Below the pieces are notes generated by a model, which saw only the letters and a program-made list of their open reading frames with translations, had not been told where the DNA came from and did not search any database. Below, piece after piece: positions 36,037 through 43,867 of a DNA stretch of 64,000 bases. The stretch spans positions 62,001 through 126,000 of the forward strand of contig JAHHHF010000073.1 in the NCBI GenBank assembly GCA_019359495.1, in the 5' to 3' direction. Both the position numbers and the translations under genes were made by a program. Origin of the DNA: Goleter apudmare HA4340-LM2 (lineage in GTDB: Bacteria; Cyanobacteriota; Cyanobacteriia; Cyanobacteriales; Nostocaceae). How positions within the stretch are numbered: position 1 is the stretch's first letter; every line of letters starts with the position of its first letter.

Positions 36037-36317
36037 TTCAAACTGGGTAATGCCGAAAGGTATTGAGTAAAGACATTAACCTAGTGGATATCTCATAATT
36101 TATAATTCCTGTCCAACCTACTTCCTCTACCAAAAGAGTAGTCTGAGATTAATATCATTGGTGCCGGGAATTACAATCTAAGGGGAAACAATTTTCTTTC
36201 CCTACGCCTGACTGGTTGTCGCTGCGCTGGCTTTATCTACCAAATGTCATAAAGTAGCATTTAGGCAGATTCAGCTAAATACCCAACATTTTTAGTTTTA
36301 CTGAAAAAAGAATTTTC

Positions 36318-36346
36318 ACCAGCATCCAAACTTACTTGGTGCTGGT
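36318..36346 (-). terminator. Terminator of the ferrochelatase gene
   Basis: On the minus strand ACCAGCA and TGCTGGT form a stem extended by CCA/TGG, followed by GAAAATTCTTTTTT, 25 bases after the stop codon. Confidence 0.7.
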
Positions 36347-36370
36347 TAATGTTTTTGCAAATATCTAGAA

Positions 36371-37537
36371 TTACTGCAAAAGACCAATCATGTGTAACAG
36401 TCCATGACCAGTAATCATTTCAATGATCAAAGCAATAAATCCCAGCATCGCAATCCGACCATTCCACACTTCAGCGCTACTGGTTATACCCCATTCCCAA
36501 CGCTCCTGGGGGTACATTTTGACCCTTTTTTTCATTTGAGCCGCTTGCGAAAACTTAAAACTAGGTTTTGTGAGTGCATCCATTACCAAGTCTGCCAATG
36601 CTCTAATAAACAATGGATGGGTGTTGGGTGCTGGTACGCGGCGAAAATTATGAATTCCTGACTCTTCAGCTACTTCTCGGTACTCAATATCAATTTCTTG
36701 GAGTGTCTCAATGTGTTCGGAGACAAAACTGATAGGTACGACAACCAAATCTTTCACACCTTCTGCGCCTAGTTCTTTGAGCGCATCTTCTGTATAGGGC
36801 TGGAGCCATTCCACCGGGCCCACACGACTTTGATAAGCTAAGGTGTGAGCATTGGGTCGATTCAGGGTTCGCATAATCAAGGCAGTACATTCCTCAATTT
36901 CTTGCTGATAGGGGTCGCCTGCTTCTTCTACGTAGCTTTTAGGAACGCCGTGGGCGCTGAAGAAGATATGAGCCTGATCAGGGTTAGGACATTGATCAAG
37001 TTCTTGGGCGATGAGTTCCGCCATCGCTTGCAGGTAGCTTGGTTGTTTGTACCAGGAAGGAATGACTGTGTATTCAAGGCGTTGTAGTTTTGGGTCTTCT
37101 TGCCAAAGTTTTTCTAGAAGCCGGAAGCTGGAACCGCTAGTACTAATGGAAAATTGCGGATACAGTGGTAGGATGACTAAGCTTTGAATATTATCTTGGG
37201 TAAGCATGGCGATCGCTTCTTCCGTGTAAGGATGCCAGTAACGCATTCCTACATAGATATTGGCTTCTTGTCCCAAATCACTTAATTGTTCTTTGAGGGC
37301 TTCTCCCTGCGCTTCTGTGATTCGCCGTAATGGTGAACCGCCACCGATTTGTTTATAGTTTTCCTGAGACGTTTTAGTGCGTCGGGAAGCAATAAACCAA
37401 GCTAGGGGTTTTTGCAACCAACGAAACGGTAGGCGAATAATTTCCGGATCAGAAAACAGGTTAAACAGAAACGGCCCGACATCTTCTAGTTTATCGGGGC
37501 CACCGAGATTGAGTAATAAGACGCCTACACGACCCAT
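36371..37537 (-). CDS. hemH: Ferrochelatase with C-terminal chlorophyll-binding (CAB) domain
   Basis: The product has 388 residues. The ferrochelatase core (residues ~1-320) starts [20 protein letters not shown] and shows [17 protein letters not shown] and the catalytic His in [11 protein letters not shown], followed by the metal-path [15 protein letters not shown]. The enzyme inserts Fe2+ into protoporphyrin IX, the last step of protoheme synthesis. A linker leads to a one-helix chlorophyll a/b-binding motif ([22 protein letters not shown]) at residues ~350-385, a fusion typical of cyanobacterial and plastid enzymes. It probably anchors the enzyme to thylakoids and couples heme to chlorophyll supply. 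It is divergent from the methyltransferase at 37631. Confidence 0.97.
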   Translation of the reverse strand: MGRVGVLLLNLGGPDKLEDVGPFLFNLFSDPEIIRLPFRWLQKPLAWFIASRRTKTSQENYKQIGGGSPLRRITEAQGEALKEQLSDLGQEANIYVGMRYWHPYTEEAIAMLTQDNIQSLVILPLYPQFSISTSGSSFRLLEKLWQEDPKLQRLEYTVIPSWYKQPSYLQAMAELIAQELDQCPNPDQAHIFFSAHGVPKSYVEEAGDPYQQEIEECTALIMRTLNRPNAHTLAYQSRVGPVEWLQPYTEDALKELGAEGVKDLVVVPISFVSEHIETLQEIDIEYREVAEESGIHNFRRVPAPNTHPLFIRALADLVMDALTKPSFKFSQAAQMKKRVKMYPQERWEWGITSSAEVWNGRIAMLGFIALIIEMITGHGLLHMIGLLQ

Positions 37538-37630
37538 AGCAGTTACTTTCCCCCAACCTTTTCAGTTTTTTTACTAATGTTAACAATATATCTTTATTAA
37601 ATATAAAGGTTTATTGGCAGGAAAGATGTA

Positions 37631-38257
37631 ATGGCGACAATTTTCAGGGATTGGAGTTACCGCTACCAGTGGCTGTATGACGGAATATCGGGTGTGGCAG
37701 CATTAAGCGTCGGTGGTGAAGCTCGTTTTCGCCAATTAGCTTTGCAAGGCTTAACGATTCATTCAGATACTAAGATACTGGATTTATGTTGTGGTAGCGG
37801 CCAAGCAACACAATTTTTGGTAAAATTTTCACAAAATGTAACAGGACTTGATGCCTCGCCCTTATCTCTGAAACGGGCGCGACAGAATGTGCCTAGTGCT
37901 ACTTATGTGGAGTCTTTCGCTGAAGATATGCCTTTTGCAGATCAAGAGTTTGATGTGGTGCATACTAGTGTGGCACTACATGAGATGCAAAGCGAGCAAT
38001 TACGCAGAATTATTCATGAGGTTTATCGAGTACTCAAGCCGGGAGGTGTGTTTACATTGGTCGATTTTCACGCTCCCACCAATCCGATATTGTGGACTGG
38101 ATTGTCAATGTTTTTGTTGCTGTTTGAAACGGAGACAGCTTGGCAATTATTGAAAACTGATTTGCCTGGGTTGTTAACAGAGATTGGGTTTAATGCCAGT
38201 GAACCAACTTTGTATGCAGGTGGCAGTTTGCAAGTAATACAAGCGAGAAAGTTTTGA
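37631..38257 (+). CDS. Class I SAM-dependent methyltransferase
   Basis: The product has 208 residues. Motif I is LDLCCGSGQATQFLV, motif II LDASPLSLKRARQN, motif IV around FDVVHTSVALHEMQ, then YRVLKPGGVFTLVDFH. These are the marks of the Methyltransf_11 group. A hydrophobic helix WTGLSMFLLLFETETAW follows, as in quinone and lipid methyltransferases, so a membrane-associated acceptor is plausible. Exact substrate cannot be assigned. The gene is divergent from hemH with a spacer of 93 bases and ends in a strong terminator at 38276. Confidence 0.85.
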   Translation: MATIFRDWSYRYQWLYDGISGVAALSVGGEARFRQLALQGLTIHSDTKILDLCCGSGQATQFLVKFSQNVTGLDASPLSLKRARQNVPSATYVESFAEDMPFADQEFDVVHTSVALHEMQSEQLRRIIHEVYRVLKPGGVFTLVDFHAPTNPILWTGLSMFLLLFETETAWQLLKTDLPGLLTEIGFNASEPTLYAGGSLQVIQARKF

Positions 38258-38275
38258 AAATTGCTAGGTTTATAC

Positions 38276-38306
38276 TCCCGGCTTCTTTGAGAAGTCGGGA
38301 ATTTTT
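38276..38306 (+). terminator. Terminator of the methyltransferase gene
   Basis: TCCCGGCTTC pairs with GAAGTCGGGA around a short loop, then ATTTTTAAGG. It lies 19 bases after the stop codon. Confidence 0.75.
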
Positions 38307-38723
38307 AAGGAGTCTAGATTCTCACAGCACACAAAAAAAAGGCTTTACTTTATACTTCACTCACGTCAACAGCCCCACCCTCTAGGGGATGTGGCTTGTA
38401 ACTAACCGAAAGACTCGGTTGAAACATACGGGTAATTGACTGTACCCTGTCTCCCCGACACAGCCGAACTGTTTGTAGGGAGAAGAATTTGAATCTATTT
38501 CACGAGAGTGAATATAGATTCAATTTATTTCTACCTTCACGGACAAACCACTTTTTCTGATTTTTCAACATATCGAGTTGCAGATCAGAAATGTCATGTC
38601 TCAAGTAGATACTCGTATTTTACCAGATATCCTGGCTCGCATACATCCCCACTCATAAAGGGATGGGGTTTTACGCTCGATCTATAAAGTTGAGTTGAAA
38701 TCCTTGAAAAGCCACGAAATTAC

Positions 38724-38800
38724 GTCATTACGAGCGTAGCGACGTAATCGCCTCCAAGTCTGGGATTGCTTCCCTACACTACGTTTCGGTCGCAATGACA
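38724..38800. repeat. Dispersed palindrome
   Basis: GTCATTACGAGCGTAGCGAC at the left and CGGTCGCAATGAC at the right are inverted, with GTAATCGC and GGATTGC inside. The same type of repeat is widely scattered in cyanobacterial and other bacterial genomes. Confidence 0.65.
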
Positions 38801-38841
38801 AATTTTGCTTGCGTAAGTCCTGGTAATCATCAAAGATAATT

Positions 38842-39663
38842 CTAATTAGCCATTTGATATCCGTAATTTTCAAATAATGCTTTAGCCTGATTACTGAAAA
38901 GAAATTGCACAAATGACCTAGCAGCAGTTAAATTTTTGCTATCTTTGAGGATAGCAACTGGATACACTAGCGGGGAGTAGGATTTTTCTGGTGCTAATGC
39001 CACAATCCTAACTTGATTGGATTGTTTTGCATTACTATCATGAGTAATACCGGCATCCACGCTGCCAGTTTCTACATAATTGAGAATTTGTGGGCCATTT
39101 CTGGTGTAAAGTATTTTTGGTTTTACCTGGTCGGTAATTTTAAAATACCGGAAAATTTCCTCAGCAGACTTACCCACAGGTACACTTCTGGGTTCTCCTA
39201 TGGCAATTCTCTTCACAGTTGATTTAGTCAAATCTTGAAAGCTAGAAATAGCTGTGGAATTTTTGGGTGCAATCAGTGCAATGCCATTTTTAAGCAGGTT
39301 TGTTCGACTACCTGATAGTAAAAACCCCTGTTTTTCTAGTGCATTCATGTACTCTACAGATGCTGAGATAAAAACATCCGTTTTCGCGCCTTGTTCAATT
39401 TGTCTTTGTAATGAACCAGAGGAAGCAAAGTTATAGTTGATAGTTACATTTGGCTGAATCTGCTTATAGACTTGTTGAATTTCTGTTAATACTGGTTTTA
39501 AACCAGCACCGGCAGATACAGTTAAAGTTGCTGTTATTGGCTGTTGCGCTATGGTGATTTGTCCAAAAGCGATCGCCACTATCATGGTAATCGCTATTAA
39601 GCCAATACGTAGCGAGTGCTTAAAACGTAAAGGTCGTCCGGAGGGTGTAAATGAAAATATCAT
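38842..39663 (-). CDS. ModA-type oxyanion-binding protein, orphan (copy 1)
   Basis: The product has 273 residues from the ATG at 39663 (MIFSFTPSGR), where the signal peptide (LIAITMIVAIAFG) starts at a usual distance; an upstream ATG at 39729 is in frame but lies inside the porin gene. The ModA pattern is clear: LTVSAGAGLKPVLTEI, NYNFASSGSLQRQIEQGA, DVFISASVEYMNALEKQG, IAIGEPRSVPVGKSAEE, and a C-terminal VQFLFSNQAKALFENYG. Such proteins bind molybdate or tungstate in the periplasm for an ABC importer. No permease or ATPase gene is adjacent. The 5' end overlaps the frameshifted porin by 44 bases. Confidence 0.85.
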   Translation of the reverse strand: MIFSFTPSGRPLRFKHSLRIGLIAITMIVAIAFGQITIAQQPITATLTVSAGAGLKPVLTEIQQVYKQIQPNVTINYNFASSGSLQRQIEQGAKTDVFISASVEYMNALEKQGFLLSGSRTNLLKNGIALIAPKNSTAISSFQDLTKSTVKRIAIGEPRSVPVGKSAEEIFRYFKITDQVKPKILYTRNGPQILNYVETGSVDAGITHDSNAKQSNQVRIVALAPEKSYSPLVYPVAILKDSKNLTAARSFVQFLFSNQAKALFENYGYQMAN

Positions 39664-41333
39664 CGGTTTCTTTACTTTGATTAGGATTAGGTAGCCAGAT
39701 TGCACCCGGCGTAATGGAAATGTTGTCACTCAGTCGATATTTATAGAAAGCCTCGATGTGTAGTGCTTCTTCTCTGTCTAACAGCGACAGTTGACTACCA
39801 CCCCGTCTTAAACCCTTCAATGTTGGTTCAGCACCCACAATAATCCCGCCCAAACTGCCTTTACTACCCAAGTCTGGAAAGGCGAGGGTAAGGGCGTAGT
39901 TCCAAATATCTGCATCAGCAAAGCCAATTAACCGCGCTTTTGTTAGTCCTACCCATCCGCCAACCACAAAAGAAGGACTGACTTGAAAAGAAGTTTGGAA
40001 GCCGTAGGAATTACTGATGATGGGATAATCTCTAGTTCCAGGATAGAAGGGAGCGATCGCAGGTTGCAACCGCAACGAACCACTAAATAGATTACCCAAT
40101 CTTGTCCCACTACCCACATTTGAGCGTAGTTGTGGCGGATCTATATTGTCGTAGCCATTCACATAGGTGAAGCCTAACTTCCATCCCCGAATAGGTTGAG
40201 CAACAATCTGAGCCAGTGCTGAATAGTTACCGTTAAAAAATCCGCCACCAGTTGAAGGATCTCTAGCTTCATTCGCTATGTAACCTAGGTCTAACTGCAA
40301 AGCGTTGCCAAATTTGTAATTTAGCCCAATTCCTGCACCACCGCCATCTGTACCATTAGCATCCGTATTCATAGATAGGGTTGCGTTGACCAAAGCGGGA
40401 GAGGGAACCATTACCCCCGTCCTTGTCTTCCAAGAAAGGGTTAACTGTGTCTGCATATTGGAAGTGAGTACCACGATTCGCAAACAGATGCACATTGGCA
40501 TTATCCCCAATCGGGAAGCTGTAGGAAAGGAGATCCAACGCCACACTGTTATCAGTAGTGTTGGGACGACCATCGTAAGTAAAGCGACCTTCATTGAGAG
40601 CGAGATTACCTTGGGCGCTACGGGCACCGTTTGGTTGCGCTCTAAATAAGAGAATTAATGAATTTCCAGCTTGTAGACGAGTCCGCAAACGGTCTTTACC
40701 AGTAAAACTTGTATCCAAGCTCAGACGAACTCGTTCTTGAAACACGAAGGGGTCTTTGGCTGCACCTGTTCCCGTCGCCCCACTCACACCAAAAATCGCC
40801 TCACCACTCAACTTGGTAGTTGTGGAAAATTGTTGTTGTTCTAAAGTATTGGTACGAGCTTCTAATGCATCTACCCGACCGCGTAAGGTAGCAAGTTCAG
40901 CTGCAAATTCTTCCTGCAACTTTTGTAATGTGGCTAAATCATCCTTGCTTGCTAAATCAGCAGTAGCAACTCCAATCAATTCATTGACTCTATCCAAACA
41001 AGCATTCAAACCTGCGGCGAATTCATAGCGGGTAAGGGCGCGGTTACCCCGAAAAGTCCCATTGGGATAACCTGCTATACAACCATAGCGCTCCACTAGG
41101 GATTGTAGGGCTTGGTATGCCCAGTCAGTTGGTTGTACGTCTGATAGTTGGGAAACTGAGGTGACTTGTTCTCGAACCTGTTGATTAGAAGCCTCACTTT
41201 CACCTGCTGTTTTGGGGATTTCGGCAGCAAGGATAGGATTAATACTGTAAGTGTTGACTCCCAGACTACACAATAAAATTGTCCAAGCAAAAGCAGGTGC
41301 GAAATTCTCTGATTTGCACAAACTAGGAAACAT
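39620..41333 (-). pseudogene. SLH-domain OprB-type porin, frameshifted
   Basis: Two frames together make one porin: 41333 down to the stop at 40356 (N-terminal part) and the second frame to the stop at 39620 (C-terminal part). The first has a signal peptide, an SLH domain (VSQLSDVQPTDWAYQALQSL), a coiled coil (LQEEFAAELATLRGRVDALE) and half of the beta-barrel, ending FGQRNPIYEYGC. The barrel continues in the other frame at NTDANGTDGGGAGIGLNYKF. The intact paralogue at 43868 reads straight through this point (FGRFAPIYRASNTGLAVG), so a 1-base insertion or 2-base deletion occurred near 40370-40375. A sequencing error is the alternative explanation. Confidence 0.8.
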
Positions 41334-41852
41334 TGATTTCTCCTGACACCACTAATTAAGTATTCTGTACTTAGCTTTTGGGGTAATCTTTGCTACTAAT
41401 TCACACGACCTACGACCCATAACTGACGATAAAAAGCATCACTTATCCCCGGTTATATCCGGGTAATTAATAGAACTTACGCACAGGTAACGGAAAAATG
41501 TAGACGCGGTAGACGAGCGTAGCGAGGCTTCTCGGATTGCCGCAGGCTACCGCAGAGGACGCAGAATTCACAGAGGAATAAGAGTCCTAATTAACTTTAG
41601 GGCAGTTGTTTTTTTAACAAAGGTTAAAAAATCTTGTTGGGTATTTTGCGGCAATATAGGCATTCTCTTAGGCTAGTTACATCTCTGCAACTCTTGTTTG
41701 ATAAGTGTTTTAGCCTATAAACAGCATAAGTAAGTCGGTGGGAAAAAACAAAACTAAGTTAAGAAAGGTAAACAAAGCTCTAGTCTTCTTCCCTCCTACC
41801 TCCTGCCTTGTCATAACGACAATTTTTAACCCTGAGCTACTTATCTAATTGG
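41334..41852. other. Repeat-bearing spacer
   Basis: Holds a mixed palindromic repeat at 41500-41560 (GTAGACGCGGTAGACGAGCG, CTTCTCGG, GGCTACCGC) and the family 1 repeat at 41727-41843. No open frame. Confidence 0.45.
41727..41843. repeat. Family 1 repeat, copy 3
   Basis: TAAGTAAGTCGGTGGGAAAA at the left and CTGAGCTACTTAT at the right. It is a close match to the copy at 50310 and the reverse of that at 10755. Confidence 0.75.
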
Positions 41853-42647
41853 TCAAGGTAGGATAAACCCATATTTTTTGAGTACAGCCTTAGCTTGATC
41901 ACTAGACAAAAACTGGACAAAATCCTTAGCTGCAACAGTATTTTTGCTGCTCTTGACCACTGCAATTGGATAAATAATTGCTGAGTGGTATTTTTCGTCA
42001 GATGCTACCACGACTTTGACTTTATCAGAGATTTTGGCATCAGTGGCGTAAACTAGACCTGCATCAGCATTACCACTTTCTACCGATGCGAGTACTTGAC
42101 GGACATTATTGGCATAGACCAATTTTGATTTGACATCTGGCAAAATTTTCAACTTTTGCAGGACTTGCTCCCCATATTGCCCTGCGGGAACGCTCCTCGG
42201 TTCACCAATAGCAATTTTTTTGATTTTGGCATCCTTGAGATTGAAAAAGCTGGTAACACCTGTAATGTTCTTAGGTACAACTAAAACTAAACGGTTTTTG
42301 GCAATGATGGTACGAGTTCCCGGTAACAACAACCCTTTGGCCTCCAGAGCATCCACTTGTCTTTTCGCCGCAGAAATAAAGATATCTGCGGGCGCACCTT
42401 GCTCAATCTGTTGTTGCAAAGCACCAGAAGACCCAAAATTATAGTTAATGGTTGTACCTGGTTTACTTTGTTGGTACAGAGGCTTAATCTCTTCCATTAC
42501 ATCTTTCAAGCTCGCAGCAGCAGAAACCAGGAGAGTAGTATTTGCTTGCGCTACTACAGGTGCGGAATTAACGGTTGGTATAGCAGTTGCTACTATCAAG
42601 CTAACAATTGTTGTGCCAATTAAGGCAATAATTCGTCTTCTGTTCAT
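41853..42647 (-). CDS. ModA-type oxyanion-binding protein, orphan (copy 2)
   Basis: The product has 264 residues. A signal peptide of about 33 residues ends VVAQANT. The ModA pattern is strong: LLVSAAASLKDVMEEI, NYNFGSSGALQQQIEQGAP, DIFISAAKRQVDALEAKG, IAIGEPRSVPAGQYGEQ and GLVYATDAKI. It is the better-preserved paralogue of the protein at 38842. No modB or modC gene lies near, so the importer must be elsewhere or the protein has another ligand. It is divergent from a ribbon-helix-helix regulator; the shared 93-base spacer contains ACCAA repeats and a perfect ACCAATT-A-AATTGGT palindrome, so transcription of both genes is probably controlled there. Confidence 0.9.
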   Translation of the reverse strand: MNRRRIIALIGTTIVSLIVATAIPTVNSAPVVAQANTTLLVSAAASLKDVMEEIKPLYQQSKPGTTINYNFGSSGALQQQIEQGAPADIFISAAKRQVDALEAKGLLLPGTRTIIAKNRLVLVVPKNITGVTSFFNLKDAKIKKIAIGEPRSVPAGQYGEQVLQKLKILPDVKSKLVYANNVRQVLASVESGNADAGLVYATDAKISDKVKVVVASDEKYHSAIIYPIAVVKSSKNTVAAKDFVQFLSSDQAKAVLKKYGFILP

Positions 42648-42699
42648 AGAGAACTACAGGCAGGATTTTTTTCGTAAAATTAACGCTTGATAGAATCGT

Positions 42700-42734
42700 A
42701 CCAAGATTACCAAATTTTTACCAATTAAATTGGT
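42700..42734. promoter_or_regulatory. Operator-like ACCAA repeats and palindrome
   Basis: ACCAA occurs at 42700, 42709 and 42720 (spacings 9 and 11), and the last forms the perfect palindrome ACCAATT-A-AATTGGT (42720-42734), seven bases before the RHH gene start. Phased half-sites are what RHH repressors usually bind, so autoregulation and control of the divergent ModA gene are likely. Confidence 0.6.
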
Positions 42735-42740
42735 TAAATT

Positions 42741-42926
42741 ATGCCAAGAAAAGAACAAGGATGGATCACATTTCAAACATCGCTGGAGGAGCGCCAAATA
42801 CTAGAAGACTTCTGTAATCAGTCTCAGCGAAGCAAAACTGAGATTTTAAGGGAACTGTTATGGAGTCTCATTCAAAACTCTTCTCTACTCTTCTCTAGCA
42901 GCATCATTACCAACCAATCCAGGTGA
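42741..42926 (+). CDS. Ribbon-helix-helix (CopG/Arc-type) regulator
   Basis: The product has 61 residues. The beta-strand KEQGWITFQTSL followed by EERQILEDFCNQSQRSKTEI and LRELLWSL is the ribbon-helix-helix fold: strand, helix A, turn with SKTE, helix B. The dimeric protein should insert the strand (polar Gln and Thr) into the major groove. The C-terminal tail is short and has no sensor domain, so this resembles a repressor or antitoxin-like RHH without a toxin next to it. It is divergent from ModA copy 2 and upstream of the porin locus. ACCAA-N5-TTGGT palindromes in front of these genes are its probable sites. Confidence 0.75.
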   Translation: MPRKEQGWITFQTSLEERQILEDFCNQSQRSKTEILRELLWSLIQNSSLLFSSSIITNQSR

Positions 42927-43286
42927 AGGGGACGAAGCGGAAGTATGCTCAACTCCTTTGCTGGATAGACCTTGAAACTAATACACTCCACTAGGTATAG
43001 TTCACCGTATTATTTTTGGTATTCTAAAATCTTGGTATTTGCAATTGTGTAACTTTTACTACATTTTTGCCAACTTAGCTGTTGTAAAGTATTTACCAAC
43101 TAAGTTGGCAAAGCATCAGTGTGAAATCAGTAACTCGTTTTAACTCATAAGAGTTTGAGTCAAAAATAATAGTTTCTCTCACAGATGGCGACTTACACTT
43201 ATCTGTCAATTAGCATGTTCTAGATTCTCGTATTACTATGTGGAACTTTGAATTTTTATTAGTGGATTTTTACTAAAAACTCATAG
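42927..43286. other. Spacer with inverted-repeat sites
   Basis: TTGGT half-sites at 43016 and 43032, a long inverted repeat TTTGCCAACTTAG / CTAAGTTGGCAAA (about 43067-43111), and in it the site ACCAA-CTAAG-TTGGC. No open frame. Confidence 0.5.
43095..43109. promoter_or_regulatory. ACCAA-N5-TTGGC palindromic site
   Basis: It matches the ACCAA-N5-TTGGT pattern of the sites at 42720 and 43825 with one base changed. It lies 178 bases before the DUF7219-like gene and forms the right arm of a larger inverted repeat. Confidence 0.5.
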
Positions 43287-43541
43287 ATGCAAATCACAAT
43301 GGCAGAAGATCCTGATTTCCTAGCTAAACTATCTGATTTTCTCTATCCTCGTACTTCTTATCACGGACAATTCCAGCCAGAATATCTGGTTTTTAATGCT
43401 AATCTCCAAGAGTTTTCCCAACGGGTGAATTACATATGCAATCTCCAAACTGTTGGAAAGCTTTCACCAGAAGATGCCTACAACCAAATTAAAATGCTTT
43501 GGAAACAGTTGAAACGTGTAAAAAAAGAATTGAAAATTTAG
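43287..43541 (+). CDS. Small conserved cyanobacterial protein (DUF7219-like)
   Basis: The product has 84 residues. The pattern FLYPRTSYHGQFQPEYLVFN, then LQEFSQRVNYICNLQT and GKLSPEDAYNQIKMLWKQLK is a conserved small cyanobacterial family; I recall it as DUF7219 but cannot check the number. It is soluble, mostly helical and of unknown role. An ATG at 43299 (MAEDPDF) is an alternative start. The gene lies alone between the RHH regulator and the intact porin. Confidence 0.75.
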   Translation: MQITMAEDPDFLAKLSDFLYPRTSYHGQFQPEYLVFNANLQEFSQRVNYICNLQTVGKLSPEDAYNQIKMLWKQLKRVKKELKI

Positions 43542-43648
43542 TTAGCTATTAAATAAAAAACAGAGTTTTTCTGATTGTTGATTTCAGGAGAGTTGATTCA
43601 ACTGTCAAATTCTCCTGTTGGATAAATCAATACAGTTCAGTTTAGTCT

Positions 43649-43717
43649 TGATCCTCCCTAACCCTCCTTTTTAAGGAGGAAACTAAGCCCCCTGCTTTCA
43701 AGGGGGATTGGGGGGAT
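43649..43717. repeat. Palindromic dispersed repeat
   Basis: GATCCTCCCTAACCCTCCTT at the left, GGGGGATTGGGGGGATC at the right, with inner hairpins CCTCCTTTTTAAGGAGG and CCCCCTGCTTTCAAGGGGG. Non-coding. Confidence 0.6.
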
Positions 43718-43783
43718 CTTCCGGAACTAAATACCATTAACTAAACCGTATTGTTTTGATAATGCGTAATTTTTGCTAAAGCT

Positions 43784-43798
43784 ACCAACTTATCTGGT
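43784..43798. promoter_or_regulatory. ACCAA-N5-CTGGT site upstream of the porin
   Basis: One mismatch from ACCAA-N5-TTGGT. It lies 41 bases (about four helical turns) from the perfect site at 43825. Confidence 0.45.
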
Positions 43799-43824
43799 AA
43801 ATTTAGTCCAAGCAATAAGATTTT

Positions 43825-43839
43825 ACCAAATATATTGGT
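43825..43839. promoter_or_regulatory. ACCAA-N5-TTGGT palindrome upstream of the porin
   Basis: ACCAA-ATATA-TTGGT lies 29 bases before the ATG at 43868, between promoter and start. It has the same half-site and spacing as the palindrome at the RHH/ModA spacer (42720-42734). Confidence 0.55.
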
Positions 43840-43867
43840 GTAAACATATTCTGAGGTGTGAGGTAGG

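Larger units (their letters stand above)
35964..36370. other. Spacer between convergent genes, with two terminators
   Basis: The plus-strand gene ends at 35963 and the minus-strand ferrochelatase gene ends at 36371. The spacer contains the terminators at 35992-36036 and 36318-36346 and no open frame. Confidence 0.5.
38258..38841. other. Spacer with transposon-like remnants
   Basis: Contains the terminator at 38276, a ~370-bp segment (38310-38680) with several inverted repeats that could be an IS200/IS605-type remnant, and a dispersed palindrome at 38724-38800. A 20-codon frame MSQVDTRILPDILARIHPHS at about 38597 looks like a remnant. None of it is a convincing gene. Confidence 0.4.

Noticed and set aside
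38682-38912. Open frame of 76 codons on the minus strand beside the ModA gene
   Set aside because: It overlaps the ModA C-terminus in another frame and half of it is translated dispersed repeat. No ribosome-binding site or family.
39620-40627. A separate gene for the C-terminal porin half with its own start
   Set aside because: The upstream part of that frame is not porin-like and overlaps the first half; both parts align with one intact paralogue, so one broken gene explains it better.
43065-43111. Terminator for the RHH gene
   Set aside because: The inverted repeat has a loop of about 20 bases, no T tract, and includes the ACCAA-type site, so an operator explains it better.
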